This document shows, in pieces, positions 11,011 through 24,255 of a stretch of DNA of 64,000 nucleotides. The notes below the pieces were generated by a model. That model was not told the origin of the DNA. It searched no databases and was given only the letters and a program-made list of their open reading frames with translations. The first letter of the stretch is position 1. Each line of letters starts with the position of its first letter. Made by a program: the position numbers and the translations under genes. Source of the stretch: Prosopocoilus inquinatus (taxonomy: Eukaryota; Arthropoda; Insecta; Coleoptera; Lucanidae); NCBI GenBank assembly GCA_036172665.1, contig JAYKNF010000014.1:3895001-3959000 (forward strand). Reading direction: 5' to 3'.

Positions 11011-13229
11011 CTGTAATGTATCTAATCGATCCTTACTCATCTATCATGTTATTTGACGTTTGGATGGACTCCAGTAACTAGGATGAGAGATACAAAGATT
11101 TCGGACGCAGCAGAAGCTGGAAATAGTTTTGAACGAAACAACACCTATTAGCGTTGTTCCTGTGATGTATCTAAACGATCCTTCCTTATCTAACATGTTA
11201 TTTAACGTTTGGATACACTCCAGTAAGTCTGATGTGAGATACAAAGTTTTTGGACGCAGCAGGAGCTGGAAATAGTTTTAAACGAAACAACACGTATTAG
11301 CGTTGTTCCTGTGATGTATCTAAACGATCCTTACTTATCTAACATGTTATTTGACGTTTGGATGGACTCCAGTGTGTCTGATGTGAGATACAAAGTTTTG
11401 GGACGCAGCAGGAGCTGGAAATAGTTTTAAACGAAACAACACATATTAGCGTTGTTCCTGTAATGTATCTAATCGATCCTTACTCATCTATCATGTTATT
11501 TGACGTTTGGACAGACTCCAGTAACTCTGATGTGAGATACAAAGTTATCTTACGCAGCAGAAGCTGGAAATAGTTTTGAACGAAACAACACGTATTAGCG
11601 TTGTTCCTGTGATGTATCTAAACGATCCTTACTTATCTAACATGTTATTTGACGTTTGGATGGACTCCAGTAAGTCTGATGTGAGATACAAAGTTTTTGG
11701 ACGCAGCAGGAGCTGGAAATAGTTTTAAACGAAACAACACGTATTAGCGTTGTTCCTGTGCTGTATCTAATCGATACTTACTTATCTATCATGTTATTTG
11801 ACGTTTCGATGGACTCCAGTAACTCTGATGTGAGATACGAAGTTTTCGGACGCAGCAGAAGCTGGAAATAGTTTTAAACGAAACAACACGTATTAGCGTT
11901 GTTCCTGTGATGTATCTAATCGATCCTTACTCATCTATCATGTTATTTGACGTTTGGATGGACTCCAGTAACTCTGATGTGAGATACAAAGTTTTTGGAC
12001 GCAGCAGGAGCTGGAAATAGTTTTAAACGAAACAACACGTATTAGCGTTGTTCCTGTGCTGTATCTAATCGATCCTTACTTATCTATCATGTTATTTGAC
12101 GTTTGGATGGACTCCAGTAACTCTGATGTGAGATACGACGTTTTCGGACGCAGCAGAAGCTGGAAATAGTTTTAAACGAAACAACACGTATTAGCGTTGT
12201 TCCTGTGATGTATCTAATCGATCCTTACTCATCTATCATGTTATTTGACGTTTGGATGGACTCCAGTAACTAGGATGAGAGATACAAAGATTTCGGACGC
12301 AGCAGAAGCTGGAAATAGTTTTGAACGAAACAACACCTATTAGCGTTGTTCCTGTGATGTATCTAAACGATCCTTACTTATCTAACATGTTATTTAACGT
12401 TTGGATACACTCCAGTAAGTCTGATGTGAGATACAAAGTTTTTGGACGCAGCAGGAGCTGGAAATAGTTTTAAACGAAACAACACGTATTAGCGTTGTCC
12501 CTGTGCTGTATCTAATCGATCCTTACTTATCTATCATGTTATTTGACGTTTGGATGGACTCCAGTAACTCTGATGTGAGATACGACGTTTTCGGACGCAG
12601 CAGGAGCTGGAAATAGTTTTAAACGAAACAACACGTATTAGCGTTGTTCCTGTGATGTATCTAATCGATCCTTACTTAGCTACTATGTTATTTGACGTTT
12701 CGATGGACTCCAGTAACTCTAATGTGAGATATGAAATTTTCAGACGCAGCAGCAGCTGGAAATAGTTTGAAACGAAACAACACATATTAGCGTTGTTCCT
12801 GTGATGTATCTAATCGATCCTTACTCATCTATCATGTTATTTGACGTTTGGACGGACTCCAGTAACTCTGATGGGAGATACAAAGTTCTCGGACGCAGTA
12901 GAAGCTGGAAATAGTTTTGAACGAAACAACACGTATTAGCGTTGTTCCTGTGATGTATCTAAACGATCCTTACTTATCTAACATGTTATTTGACGTTTGG
13001 ATGGACTCCAGTAAGTCTGATGTGAGATACAAAGTTTTTGGACGCAGCAGGAGCTGGAAATAGTTTTAAACGAAACAACACGTATTAGCGTTGTTCCTGT
13101 GCTGTATCTAATCGATCCTTACTTATCTATTATGTTATTTGACGTTTGGATGGACTCCAGTAACCCTGACGTGAGATACGAAGTTCTCGGACGCAGCAGA
13201 AGCTGGAAATAGTTTTAGAATAGATGTTC
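11011..13229. repeat. 15-monomer HOR, 2219 bp, copy 1
   Basis: Order: B-C-D-E-F-G-H-A-B-C-A-I-J-F-K(133). Length is 14 x 149 + 133 = 2219 bp, identical in length and order to 26938-29156 (offset 15927). Point differences include 'ttatcttacgc' in E near 11548 against ttatcggacgc in the other copy. 2965-4752 and 1-1176 are partial copies. Confidence 0.92.
13097..13229. repeat. 133-bp short K monomer, copy 2
   Basis: Same 16-bp-short junction (ttttagaatagatg) and same neighbours (F before, L after) as at 1044-1176 and 29024-29156. The three are copies of one event carried along with their HOR. Confidence 0.92.
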
Positions 13230-14868
13230 CTGTGATGTATCTAATCGATCCTTACTTATCTATCATGTTATTTGACGTTTCGATGGGCTCCAGAAACTCT
13301 GATGTGAGATTCGACGTTTTCGGACGCAGCAGAAGCTGGAAATAGTTTTAAACGAAACAACACGTATTAGCGTTGTCCCTGTGCTGTATCTAATCGATCC
13401 TTACTTATCTATCATGTTATTTGACGTTTGGATGGACTCCAGTAACTCTGATGTGAGATACGACGTTTTCGGACGCAGCAGGAGCTGGAAATAGTTTTAA
13501 ACGAAACAACACGTATTAGCGTTGTTCCTGTGATGTATCTAATCGATCCTTACTAAGCTACTATGTTATTTGACGTTTCGATGGACTCCAGTAACTCTAA
13601 TGTGAGATATGAAATTTTCAGACGCAGCAGCAGCTGGAAATAGTTTGAAACGAAACAACACATATTAGCGTTGTTCCTGTAATGTATCTAATCGATCCTT
13701 ACTCATCTATCATGTTATTTGACGTTTGGACAGACTCCAGTAACTCTGATGTGAGATACAAAGTTATCGGACGCAGCAGAAGCTGGAAATAGTTTTGAAC
13801 GAAACAACACGTATTAGCGTTGTTCCTGTGATGTATCTAAACGATCCTTACTTATCTAACATGTTATTTGACGTTTGGATGGACTCCAGTAAGTCTGATG
13901 TGAGATACAAAGTTTTTGGACGCAGCAGGAGCTGGAAATAGTTTTAAACGAAACAACACGTATTAGCGTTGTTCCTGTGCTGTATCTAATCGATACTTAC
14001 TTATCTATCATATTATTTGACGTTTCGATGGACTCCAGTAACTCTGATGTGAGATGCGAAGTTTTCGGACGCAGCAGAAGCTGGAAATAGTTTTAAACGA
14101 AACAACACGTATTAGCGTTGTTCCTGTGATGTATCTAATCGATCCTTACTCATCTATCATGTTATTTGACGTTTGGATGGACTCCAGTAACTCTGATGTG
14201 AGATACAAAGTTTTTGGACGCAGCAGGAGCTGGAAATAGTTTTAAACGAAACAACACGTATTAGCGTTGTTCCTGTGCTGTATCTAATCGATCCTTACTT
14301 ATCTATCATGTTATTTGACGTTTGGATTAACTCCAGTAACTCTGATGTGAGATACGACGTTTTCGGACGCAGCAGAAGCTGGAAATAGTTTTAAACGAAA
14401 CAACACGTATTAGCGTTGTTCCTGTGATGTATCTAATCGATCCTTACTCATCTATCATGTTATTTGACGTTTGGGTGGACTCCAGTAACTCTGATGTGAG
14501 ATACAAAGTTATCGGACGCAGCAGAAGCTGGAAATAGTTTTGAACGAAACAACACGTATTAGCGTTGTTCCTGTGATGTATCTAAACGATCCTTAATTAT
14601 CTAACATGTTATTTGACGTTTGGATGGACTCCAGTAAGTCTGATGTGAGATACAAAGTTTTTGGACGCAGCAGGAGCTGGAAATAGTTTTAAACGAAACA
14701 ACACGTATTAGCGTTGTTCCTGTGATGTATCTAATCGATCCTTACTTATCTATCATGTTATTTGACGTTTCGATGGGCTCCAGTAACTCTGATGTGAGAT
14801 TCGACGTTTTCGGACGCAGCAGAAGCTGGAAATAGTTTTGAACGAAACAACACGCATTAGCGTTGTTC
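13230..14868. repeat. Mosaic L-A-I-E-F-G-H-A-(S/E)-F-L
   Basis: Eleven monomers between two HORs. 14422 is an S/E hybrid (gggtgg body, gttatcgg end). G at 13975 has catattatt and gatgcgaag. A at 14273 has ggattaactcc. F at 14571 has ccttaattat, shared with 5349. The stretch links A-I of the 2219-bp HOR to L-Q of the 2980-bp HOR. Confidence 0.75.
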
Positions 14869-17848
14869 CTGTGCTGTATCTAATCGATCCTTACTTATCT
14901 ATCATGTTATTTGACATTTCGATGGACTCCAGTAACTCTGATGTGAGATACGACGTTTTCGGACGCAGCAGAAGCTGGAAATAGTTTTAAACGAAACAAC
15001 ACGTATTAGCGTTGTTCCTGTGATGTATCTAATCGATCCTTACTCATCTATCATGTTATTTGACGTTTGGGTGGACTCCAGTGAGTCTGATGTGAGATAC
15101 AAAGTTTTGGGACGCAGCAGGAGCTGGAAATAGTTTTAAACGAAACAACACGCATTAGCGTTGTTCCTGTGATGTATCTAATCGATCCTTACTCATCTAT
15201 CATGTTATTTGACGTTTCGATGGACTCCAGTAACTCTGATGTGAGATACGACGTTTCCGGACGCAGCAGAAGCTGGAAATAGTATTAAACGAAACAACAC
15301 GTATTAGCGTTGTTCCTGTGATGTATCTAATCGATCCTTACTCATCTATCATGTTATTTGACGTTTGGATGGACTCCAGTAACTAGGATGAGAGATACAA
15401 AGATTTCGGACGCAGCAGAAGCTGGAAATAGTTTTGAACGAAACAACACCTATTAGCGTTGTTCCTGTGATGTATCTAAACGATCCTTACTTATCTAACA
15501 TGTTATTTAACGTTTGGATACACTCCAGTAAGTCTGATGTGAGATACAAAGTTTTTGGACGCAGCAGGAGCTGGAAATAGTTTTAAACGAAACAACACGT
15601 ATTAGCGTTGTTCCTGTGCTGTATCTAATCGATCCTTACTTATCTATCATGTTATTTGACGTTTGGATGGACTCCAGTAACCCTGACGTGAGATACGAAG
15701 TTCTCGGACGCAGCAGAAGCTGGAAATAGTTTTAAACGAAACAACACGCATTAGCGTTGTTCCTGTGATGTATCTAATCGATCCTTACTCATCTATCATG
15801 TTATTTGGCGTTACGATGGACTCCAGTAACTTAGATGTGAGATACGAAGTTCTCGGACGCAGCTGAAGCTAGAAATAGTTTTAAACGAAACAACATGCAT
15901 TAGCGTTGTTCCTGTAATGTATCTAATCGATCCTTACTCATCTATCATGTTATTTGACGTTTGGACAGACTCCAGTAACTCTGATGTGAGATACAAAGTT
16001 ATCGGACGCAGCAGAAGCTGGAAATAGTTTTGAACGAAACAACACGTATTAGCGTTGTTCCTGTGAAGTATCTAATCGATCCTTACTCATCTATCATGTT
16101 ATTTGGCGTTTCGATGGACTCCAGTAACTTAGATGTGAGATACGAAGTTTTCGGACGCAGCAGGAGCTGGAAATAGTTGTAAACGAAACAACACGTTTTA
16201 GCGTTGTTCCTGTGCTGTATCTAATCGATCCTTACTTATCTATCATGTTATTTGACGTTTCGATGGGCTCCAGTAACTCTGATGTGAGATACGACGTTTT
16301 CGGACGCAGCAGAAGCTGGAAATAGTTTTAAACGAAACAACACGTTTAAGCGTTGTTCCTGTGCTGTATCTAATAGATCCTTACTTATCTATCATGTTAT
16401 TTGACGTTTCGATGGGCTCCAGTAACTCTGATGTGAGATACGACGTTTTCGGACGCAGCAGAAGCTGGAAATAGTTTTAAACGAAACAACACGCATTAGC
16501 GATGTTCCTGTGATGTATCTAATCGATCCTTACTTATCTATCATGTTATTTGACGTTTCGATGGGCTCCAGTAACTCTGATGTGAGATTCGACGTTTTCG
16601 GACGCAGCAGAAGCTGGAAATAGTTTTGAACGAAACAACACGCATTAGCGTTGTTCCTGTGCTGTATCTAATCGATCCTTACTTATCTATCATGTTATTT
16701 GACATTTCGATGGACTCCAGTAACTCTGATGTGAGATACGACGTTTTCGGACGCAGCAGCAGCTGGAAATAGTTTTAAACGAAACAACACATATTAGCGT
16801 TGTTCCTGTAATGTATCTAATCGATCCTTACTCATCTATCATGTTATTTGACGTTTGGATGGACTCCAGTAACTAGGATGAGAGATACAAAGATTTCGGA
16901 CGCAGCAGAAGCTGGAAATAGTTTTGAACGAAACAACACCTATTAGCGTTGTTCCTGTGATGTATCTAAACGATCCTTCCTTATCTAACATGTTATTTAA
17001 CGTTTGGATACACTCCAGTAAGTCTGATGTGAGATACAAAGTTTTTGGACGCAGCAGGAGCTGGAAATAGTTTTAAACGAAACAACACGTATTAGCGTTG
17101 TTCCTGTGATGTATCTAAACGATCCTTACTTATCTAACATGTTATTTGACGTTTGGATGGACTCCAGTGTGTCTGATGTGAGATACAAAGTTTTGGGACG
17201 CAGCAGGAGCTGGAAATAGTTTTAAACGAAACAACACATATTAGCGTTGTTCCTGTAATGTATCTAATCGATCCTTACTCATCTATCATGTTATTTGACG
17301 TTTGGACAGACTCCAGTAACTCTGATGTGAGATACAAAGTTATCGGACGCAGCAGAAGCTGGAAATAGTTTTGAACGAAACAACACGTATTAGCGTTGTT
17401 CCTGTGATGTATCTAAACGATCCTTACTCATCTATCATGTTATTTGACGTTTGGATGGACTCCAGTAAGTCTGATGTGAGATACAAAGTTTTTGGACGCA
17501 ACAGGAGCTGGAAATAGTTTTAAACGAAACAACACATATTAGCGTTGTTCCTGTGCTGTATCTAATCGATACTTACTTATCTATCATGTTATTTGACGTT
17601 TCGATGGACTCCAGTAACTCTGATGTGAGATACGAAGTTTTCGGACGCAGCAGAAGCTGGAAATAGTTTTAAACGAAACAACACGTATTAGCGTTGTTCC
17701 TGTGATGTATCTAATCGATCCTTACTCATCTATCATGTTATTTGACGTTTGGATGGACTCCAGTAACTCTGATGTGAGATACAAAGTTTTTGGACGCAGC
17801 AGGAGCTGGAAATAGTTTTGAACGAAACAACACGCATTAGCGTTGTTC
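14869..17848. repeat. 20-monomer HOR, 2980 bp, copy 1
   Basis: Order: Q-S-T-B-C-K-M-E-N-O-P-L-Q-B-C-D-E-F-G-H, exactly 20 x 149 bp. Identity with the next copy at +2980 runs from 14824 to 17819, apart from scattered differences: F at 17402 has actcatctatc where copy 2 has acttatctaac, E at copy 2 has gatactt near 18911, and an a/g change lies near 17540. It directly abuts copy 2. Confidence 0.93.
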
Positions 17849-20828
17849 CTGTGCTGTATCTAATCGATCCTTACTTATCTATCATGTTATTTGACATTTC
17901 GATGGACTCCAGTAACTCTGATGTGAGATACGACGTTTTCGGACGCAGCAGAAGCTGGAAATAGTTTTAAACGAAACAACACGTATTAGCGTTGTTCCTG
18001 TGATGTATCTAATCGATCCTTACTCATCTATCATGTTATTTGACGTTTGGGTGGACTCCAGTGAGTCTGATGTGAGATACAAAGTTTTGGGACGCAGCAG
18101 GAGCTGGAAATAGTTTTAAACGAAACAACACGCATTAGCGTTGTTCCTGTGATGTATCTAATCGATCCTTACTCATCTATCATGTTATTTGACGTTTCGA
18201 TGGACTCCAGTAACTCTGATGTGAGATACGACGTTTCCGGACGCAGCAGAAGCTGGAAATAGTATTAAACGAAACAACACGTATTAGCGTTGTTCCTGTG
18301 ATGTATCTAATCGATCCTTACTCATCTATCATGTTATTTGACGTTTGGATGGACTCCAGTAACTAGGATGAGAGATACAAAGATTTCGGACGCAGCAGAA
18401 GCTGGAAATAGTTTTGAACGAAACAACACCTATTAGCGTTGTTCCTGTGATGTATCTAAACGATCCTTACTTATCTAACATGTTATTTAACGTTTGGATA
18501 CACTCCAGTAAGTCTGATGTGAGATACAAAGTTTTTGGACGCAGCAGGAGCTGGAAATAGTTTTAAACGAAACAACACGTATTAGCGTTGTTCCTGTGCT
18601 GTATCTAATCGATCCTTACTTATCTATCATGTTATTTGACGTTTGGATGGACTCCAGTAACCCTGACGTGAGATACGAAGTTCTCGGACGCAGCAGAAGC
18701 TGGAAATAGTTTTAAACGAAACAACACGCATTAGCGTTGTTCCTGTGATGTATCTAATCGATCCTTACTCATCTATCATGTTATTTGGCGTTACGATGGA
18801 CTCCAGTAACTTAGATGTGAGATACGAAGTTCTCGGACGCAGCTGAAGCTAGAAATAGTTTTAAACGAAACAACATGCATTAGCGTTGTTCCTGTAATGT
18901 ATCTAATCGATACTTACTCATCTATCATGTTATTTGACGTTTGGACAGACTCCAGTAACTCTGATGTGAGATACAAAGTTATCGGACGCAGCAGAAGCTG
19001 GAAATAGTTTTGAACGAAACAACACGTATTAGCGTTGTTCCTGTGAAGTATCTAATCGATCCTTACTCATCTATCATGTTATTTGGCGTTTCGATGGACT
19101 CCAGTAACTTAGATGTGAGATACGAAGTTTTCGGACGCAGCAGGAGCTGGAAATAGTTGTAAACGAAACAACACGTTTTAGCGTTGTTCCTGTGCTGTAT
19201 CTAATCGATCCTTACTTATCTATCATGTTATTTGACGTTTCGATGGGCTCCAGTAACTCTGATGTGAGATACGACGTTTTCGGACGCAGCAGAAGCTGGA
19301 AATAGTTTTAAACGAAACAACACGTTTAAGCGTTGTTCCTGTGCTGTATCTAATAGATCCTTACTTATCTATCATGTTATTTGACGTTTCGATGGGCTCC
19401 AGTAACTCTGATGTGAGATACGACGTTTTCGGACGCAGCAGAAGCTGGAAATAGTTTTAAACGAAACAACACGCATTAGCGATGTTCCTGTGATGTATCT
19501 AATCGATCCTTACTTATCTATCATGTTATTTGACGTTTCGATGGGCTCCAGTAACTCTGATGTGAGATTCGACGTTTTCGGACGCAGCAGAAGCTGGAAA
19601 TAGTTTTGAACGAAACAACACGCATTAGCGTTGTTCCTGTGCTGTATCTAATCGATCCTTACTTATCTATCATGTTATTTGACATTTCGATGGACTCCAG
19701 TAACTCTGATGTGAGATACGACGTTTTCGGACGCAGCAGCAGCTGGAAATAGTTTTAAACGAAACAACACATATTAGCGTTGTTCCTGTAATGTATCTAA
19801 TCGATCCTTACTCATCTATCATGTTATTTGACGTTTGGATGGACTCCAGTAACTAGGATGAGAGATACAAAGATTTCGGACGCAGCAGAAGCTGGAAATA
19901 GTTTTGAACGAAACAACACCTATTAGCGTTGTTCCTGTGATGTATCTAAACGATCCTTCCTTATCTAACATGTTATTTAACGTTTGGATACACTCCAGTA
20001 AGTCTGATGTGAGATACAAAGTTTTTGGACGCAGCAGGAGCTGGAAATAGTTTTAAACGAAACAACACGTATTAGCGTTGTTCCTGTGATGTATCTAAAC
20101 GATCCTTACTTATCTAACATGTTATTTGACGTTTGGATGGACTCCAGTGTGTCTGATGTGAGATACAAAGTTTTGGGACGCAGCAGGAGCTGGAAATAGT
20201 TTTAAACGAAACAACACATATTAGCGTTGTTCCTGTAATGTATCTAATCGATCCTTACTCATCTATCATGTTATTTGACGTTTGGACAGACTCCAGTAAC
20301 TCTGATGTGAGATACAAAGTTATCGGACGCAGCAGAAGCTGGAAATAGTTTTGAACGAAACAACACGTATTAGCGTTGTTCCTGTGATGTATCTAAACGA
20401 TCCTTACTTATCTAACATGTTATTTGACGTTTGGATGGACTCCAGTAAGTCTGATGTGAGATACAAAGTTTTTGGACGCAACAGGAGCTGGAAATAGTTT
20501 TAAACGAAACAACACGTATTAGCGTTGTTCCTGTGCTGTATCTAATCGATACTTACTTATCTATCATGTTATTTGACGTTTCGATGGACTCCAGTAACTC
20601 TGATGTGAGATACGAAGTTTTCGGACGCAGCAGAAGCTGGAAATAGTTTTAAACGAAACAACACGTATTAGCGTTGTTCCTGTGATGTATCTAATCGATC
20701 CTTACTCATCTATCATGTTATTTGACGTTTGGATGGACTCCAGAAACTCTGATGTGAGATACAAAGTTTTTGGACGCAGCAGGAGCTGGAAATAGTTTTA
20801 AACGAAACAACACGTATTAGCGTTGTTC
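17849..20828. repeat. 20-monomer HOR, 2980 bp, copy 2
   Basis: Same 20-class order as 14869-17848. F at 20382 and G at 20531 match the 27534/27683 versions. H at 20680 has cagaaactctg instead of cagtaactctg. F in both copies carries 'gcaacagg' for 'gcagcagg', a marker also at 27534, so this F lineage spread between HOR types. Confidence 0.93.
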
Positions 20829-21275
20829 CTGTGCTGTATCTAATCGATCCTTACTTATCTATGATGTTATTTGACGTTTGGATGGACTCCAGTAACTCTG
20901 ATGTGAGATACGACGTTTTCGGACGCAGCAGAAGCTGGAAATAGTTTTAAACGAAACAACACGTATTAGCGTTGTTCCTGTGATGTATCTAATCGATCCT
21001 TACTCATCTATCATGTTATTTGACGTTTGGATGGACTCCAGTAACTCTGATGGGAGATACAAAGTTCTCGGACGCAGTAGAAGCTGGAAATAGTTTTGAA
21101 CGAAACAACACGTATTAGCGTTGTTCCTGTGATGTATCTAATCGATCCTTACTTATCTATCATGTTATTTGACGTTTCGATGGGCTCCAGTAACTCTGAT
21201 GTGAGATTCGACGTTTTCGGACGCAGCAGAAGCTGGAAATAGTTTTGAACGAAACAACACGCATTAGCGTTGTTC
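20829..21275. repeat. Three-monomer insert A-J-L between HOR copies 2 and 3
   Basis: 447 bp. A at 20829 has ctatgatg. 20978 is a J-like monomer (ctgatgggag, cagtagaag) with ggatgg. L at 21127 leads back into Q. This makes the spacing between copies 2 and 3 23 monomers (3427 bp) instead of 20. A and J belong to the 2219-bp HOR. Confidence 0.88.
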
Positions 21276-23808
21276 CTGTGCTGTATCTAATCGATCCTTA
21301 CTTATCTATCATGTTATTTGACATTTCGATGGACTCCAGTAACTCTGATGTGAGATACGACGTTTTCGGACGCAGCAGAAGCTGGAAATAGTTTTAAACG
21401 AAACAACACGTATTAGCGTTGTTCCTGTGATGTATCTAATCGATCCTTACTCATCTATCATGTTATTTGACGTTTGGGTGGACTCCAGTGAGTCTGATGT
21501 GAGATACAAAGTTTTGGGACGCAGCAGGAGCTGGAAATAGTTTTAAACGAAACAACACGCATTAGCGTTGTTCCTGTGATGTATCTAATCGATCCTTACT
21601 CATCTATCATGTTATTTGACGTTTCGATGGACTCCAGTAACTCTGATGTGAGATACGACGTTTCCGGACGCAGCAGAAGCTGGAAATAGTATTAAACGAT
21701 ACAACACGTATTAGCGTTGTTCCTGTGATGTATCTAATCGATCCTTACTCATCTATCATGTTATTTGACGTTTGGATGGACTCCAGTAACTAGGATGAGA
21801 GATACAAAGATTTCGGACGCAGCAGAAGCTGGAAATAGTTTTGAACGAAACAACACCTATTAGCGTTGTTCCTGTGATGTATCTAAACGATCCTTACTTA
21901 TCTAACATGTTATTTAACGTTTGGATACACTCCAGTAAGTCTGATGTGAGATACAAAGTTTTTGGACGCAGCAGGAGCTGGAAATAGTTTTAAACGAAAC
22001 AACACGTATTAGCGTTGTTCCTGTGCTGTATCTAATCGATCCTTACTTATCTATCATGTTATTTGACGTTTGGATGGACTCCAGTAACCCTGACGTGAGA
22101 TACGAAGTTCTCGGACGCAGCAGAAGCTGGAAATAGTTTTAAACGAAACAACACGCATTAGCGTTGTTCCTGTGATGTATCTAATCGATCCTTACTCATC
22201 TATCATATTATTTGGCGTTACGATGGACTCCAGTAACTTAGATGTGAGATACGAAGTTCTCGGACGCAGCTGAAGCTAGAAATAGTTTTAAACGAAACAA
22301 CATGCATTAGCGTTGTTCCTGTAATGTATCTAATCGATCCTTACTCATCTATCATGTTATTTGACGTTTGGACAGACTCCAGTAACTCTGATGTGAGATA
22401 CAAAGTTATCGGACGCAGCAGAAGCTGGAAATAGTTTTGAACGAAACAACACGTATTAGCGTTGTTCCTGTGAAGTATCTAATCGATCCTTACTCATCTA
22501 TCATGTTATTTGGCGTTTCGATGGACTCCAGTAACTTAGATGTGAGATACGAAGTTTTCGGACGCAGCAGGAGCTGGAAATAGTTGTAAACGAAACAACA
22601 CGTTTTAGCGTTGTTCCTGTGCTGTATCTAATCGATCCTTACTTATCTATCATGTTATTTGACGTTTCGATGGGCTCCAGTAACTCTGATGTGAGATACG
22701 ACGTTTTCGGACGCAGCAGAAGCTGGAAATAGTTTTAAACGAAACAACACGTTTAAGCGTTGTTCCTGTGCTGTATCTAATAGATCCTTACTTATCTATC
22801 ATGTTATTTGACGTTTCGATGGGCTCCAGTAACTCTGATGTGAGATACGACGTTTTCGGACGCAGCAGAAGCTGGAAATAGTTTTAAACGAAACAACACG
22901 CATTAGCGATGTTCCTGTGATGTATCTAATCGATCCTTACTTATCTATCATGTTATTTGACGTTTCGATGGGCTCCAGTAACTCTGATGTGAGATTCGAC
23001 GTTTTCGGACGCAGCAGAAGCTGGAAATAGTTTTGAACGAAACAACACGCATTAGCGTTGTTCCTGTGCTGTATCTAATCGATCCTTACTTATCTATCAT
23101 GTTATTTGACATTTCGATGGACTCCAGTAACTCTGATGTGAGATACGACGTTTTCGGACGCAGCAGCAGCTGGAAATAGTTTTAAACGAAACAACACATA
23201 TTAGCGTTGTTCCTGTAATGTATCTAATCGATCCTTACTCATCTATCATGTTATTTGACGTTTGGATGGACTCCAGTAACTAGGATGAGAGATACAAAGA
23301 TTTCGGACGCAGCAGAAGCTGGAAATAGTTTTGAACGAAACAACACCTATTAGCGTTGTTCCTGTGATGTATCTAAACGATCCTTCCTTATCTAACATGT
23401 TATTTAACGTTTGGATACACTCCAGTAAGTCTGATGTGAGATACAAAGTTTTTGGACGCAGCAGGAGCTGGAAATAGTCTTAAACGAAACAACACGTATT
23501 AGCGTTGTTCCTGTGATGTATCTAAACGATCCTTACTTATCTAACATGTTATTTGACGTTTGGATGGACTCCAGTGTGTCTGATGTGAGATACAAAGTTT
23601 TGGGACGCAGCAGGAGCTGGAAATAGTTTTAAACGAAACAACACATATTAGCGTTGTTCCTGTAATGTATCTAATCGATCCTTACTCATCTATCATGTTA
23701 TTTGACGTTTGGACAGACTCCAGTAACTCTGATGTGAGATACAAAGTTATCGGACGCAGCAGAAGCTGGAAATAGTTTTGAACGAAACAACACGTATTAG
23801 CGTTGTTC
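21276..23808. repeat. 20-monomer HOR copy 3, first 17 monomers
   Basis: Q-S-T-B-C-K-M-E-N-O-P-L-Q-B-C-D-E, following copies 1 and 2 closely. Differences: aaacgatacaac after T near 21697, tcatattatt in M near 22205, gtcttaaacg after C near 23478. After E it switches to an F/A hybrid (23809), ending the 20-mer pattern. Its last seven monomers, from 22766, also form the start of the 1490-bp tandem pair. Confidence 0.9.
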
Positions 23809-24255
23809 CTGTGATGTATCTAAACGATCCTTACTTATCTAACATGTTATTTGACGTTTGGATGGACTCCAGTAACTCTGATGTGAGATACGACGTTTTC
23901 GGACGCAGCAGAAGCTGGAAATAGTTTTAAACGAAATAACACGTATTAGCGTTGTTCCTGTGATGTATCTTATCGATCCTTACTCATCTATCATGTTATT
24001 TGACGTTTGGATAGACTCCAGTAACTAGGATGAGAGATACAAAGATTTCGGACGCAGCAGAAGCTGGAAATAGTTTTGAACGAAACAACACCTATTAGCG
24101 TTGTTCCTGTGATGTATCTAAACGATCCTTACTTATCTAACATGTTATTTAACGTTTGGATACACTCCAGTAAGTCTGATGTGAGATACAAAGTTTTTGG
24201 ACGCAGCAGGAGCTGGAAATAGTTTTAAACGAAACAACACGTATTAGCGTTGTTC
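22766..24255. repeat. 10-monomer tandem duplication, 1490 bp, copy 1
   Basis: Order: P-L-Q-B-C-D-E-(F/A)-B-C. It is followed immediately by a second copy at 24256-25745. Markers shared by both: the F/A hybrid with aaacgaaataac, and B with tatcttatcg and ggatagactcc. P begins ctg here and gatg in copy 2, because copy 2 starts at the exchange junction after C. Confidence 0.93.

Noticed and set aside
14054..14239. A 61-codon plus-strand open frame
   Set aside because: Open only because a G-H monomer pair has a local change (gatgcgaag) that creates a start; the sequence is plain satellite.
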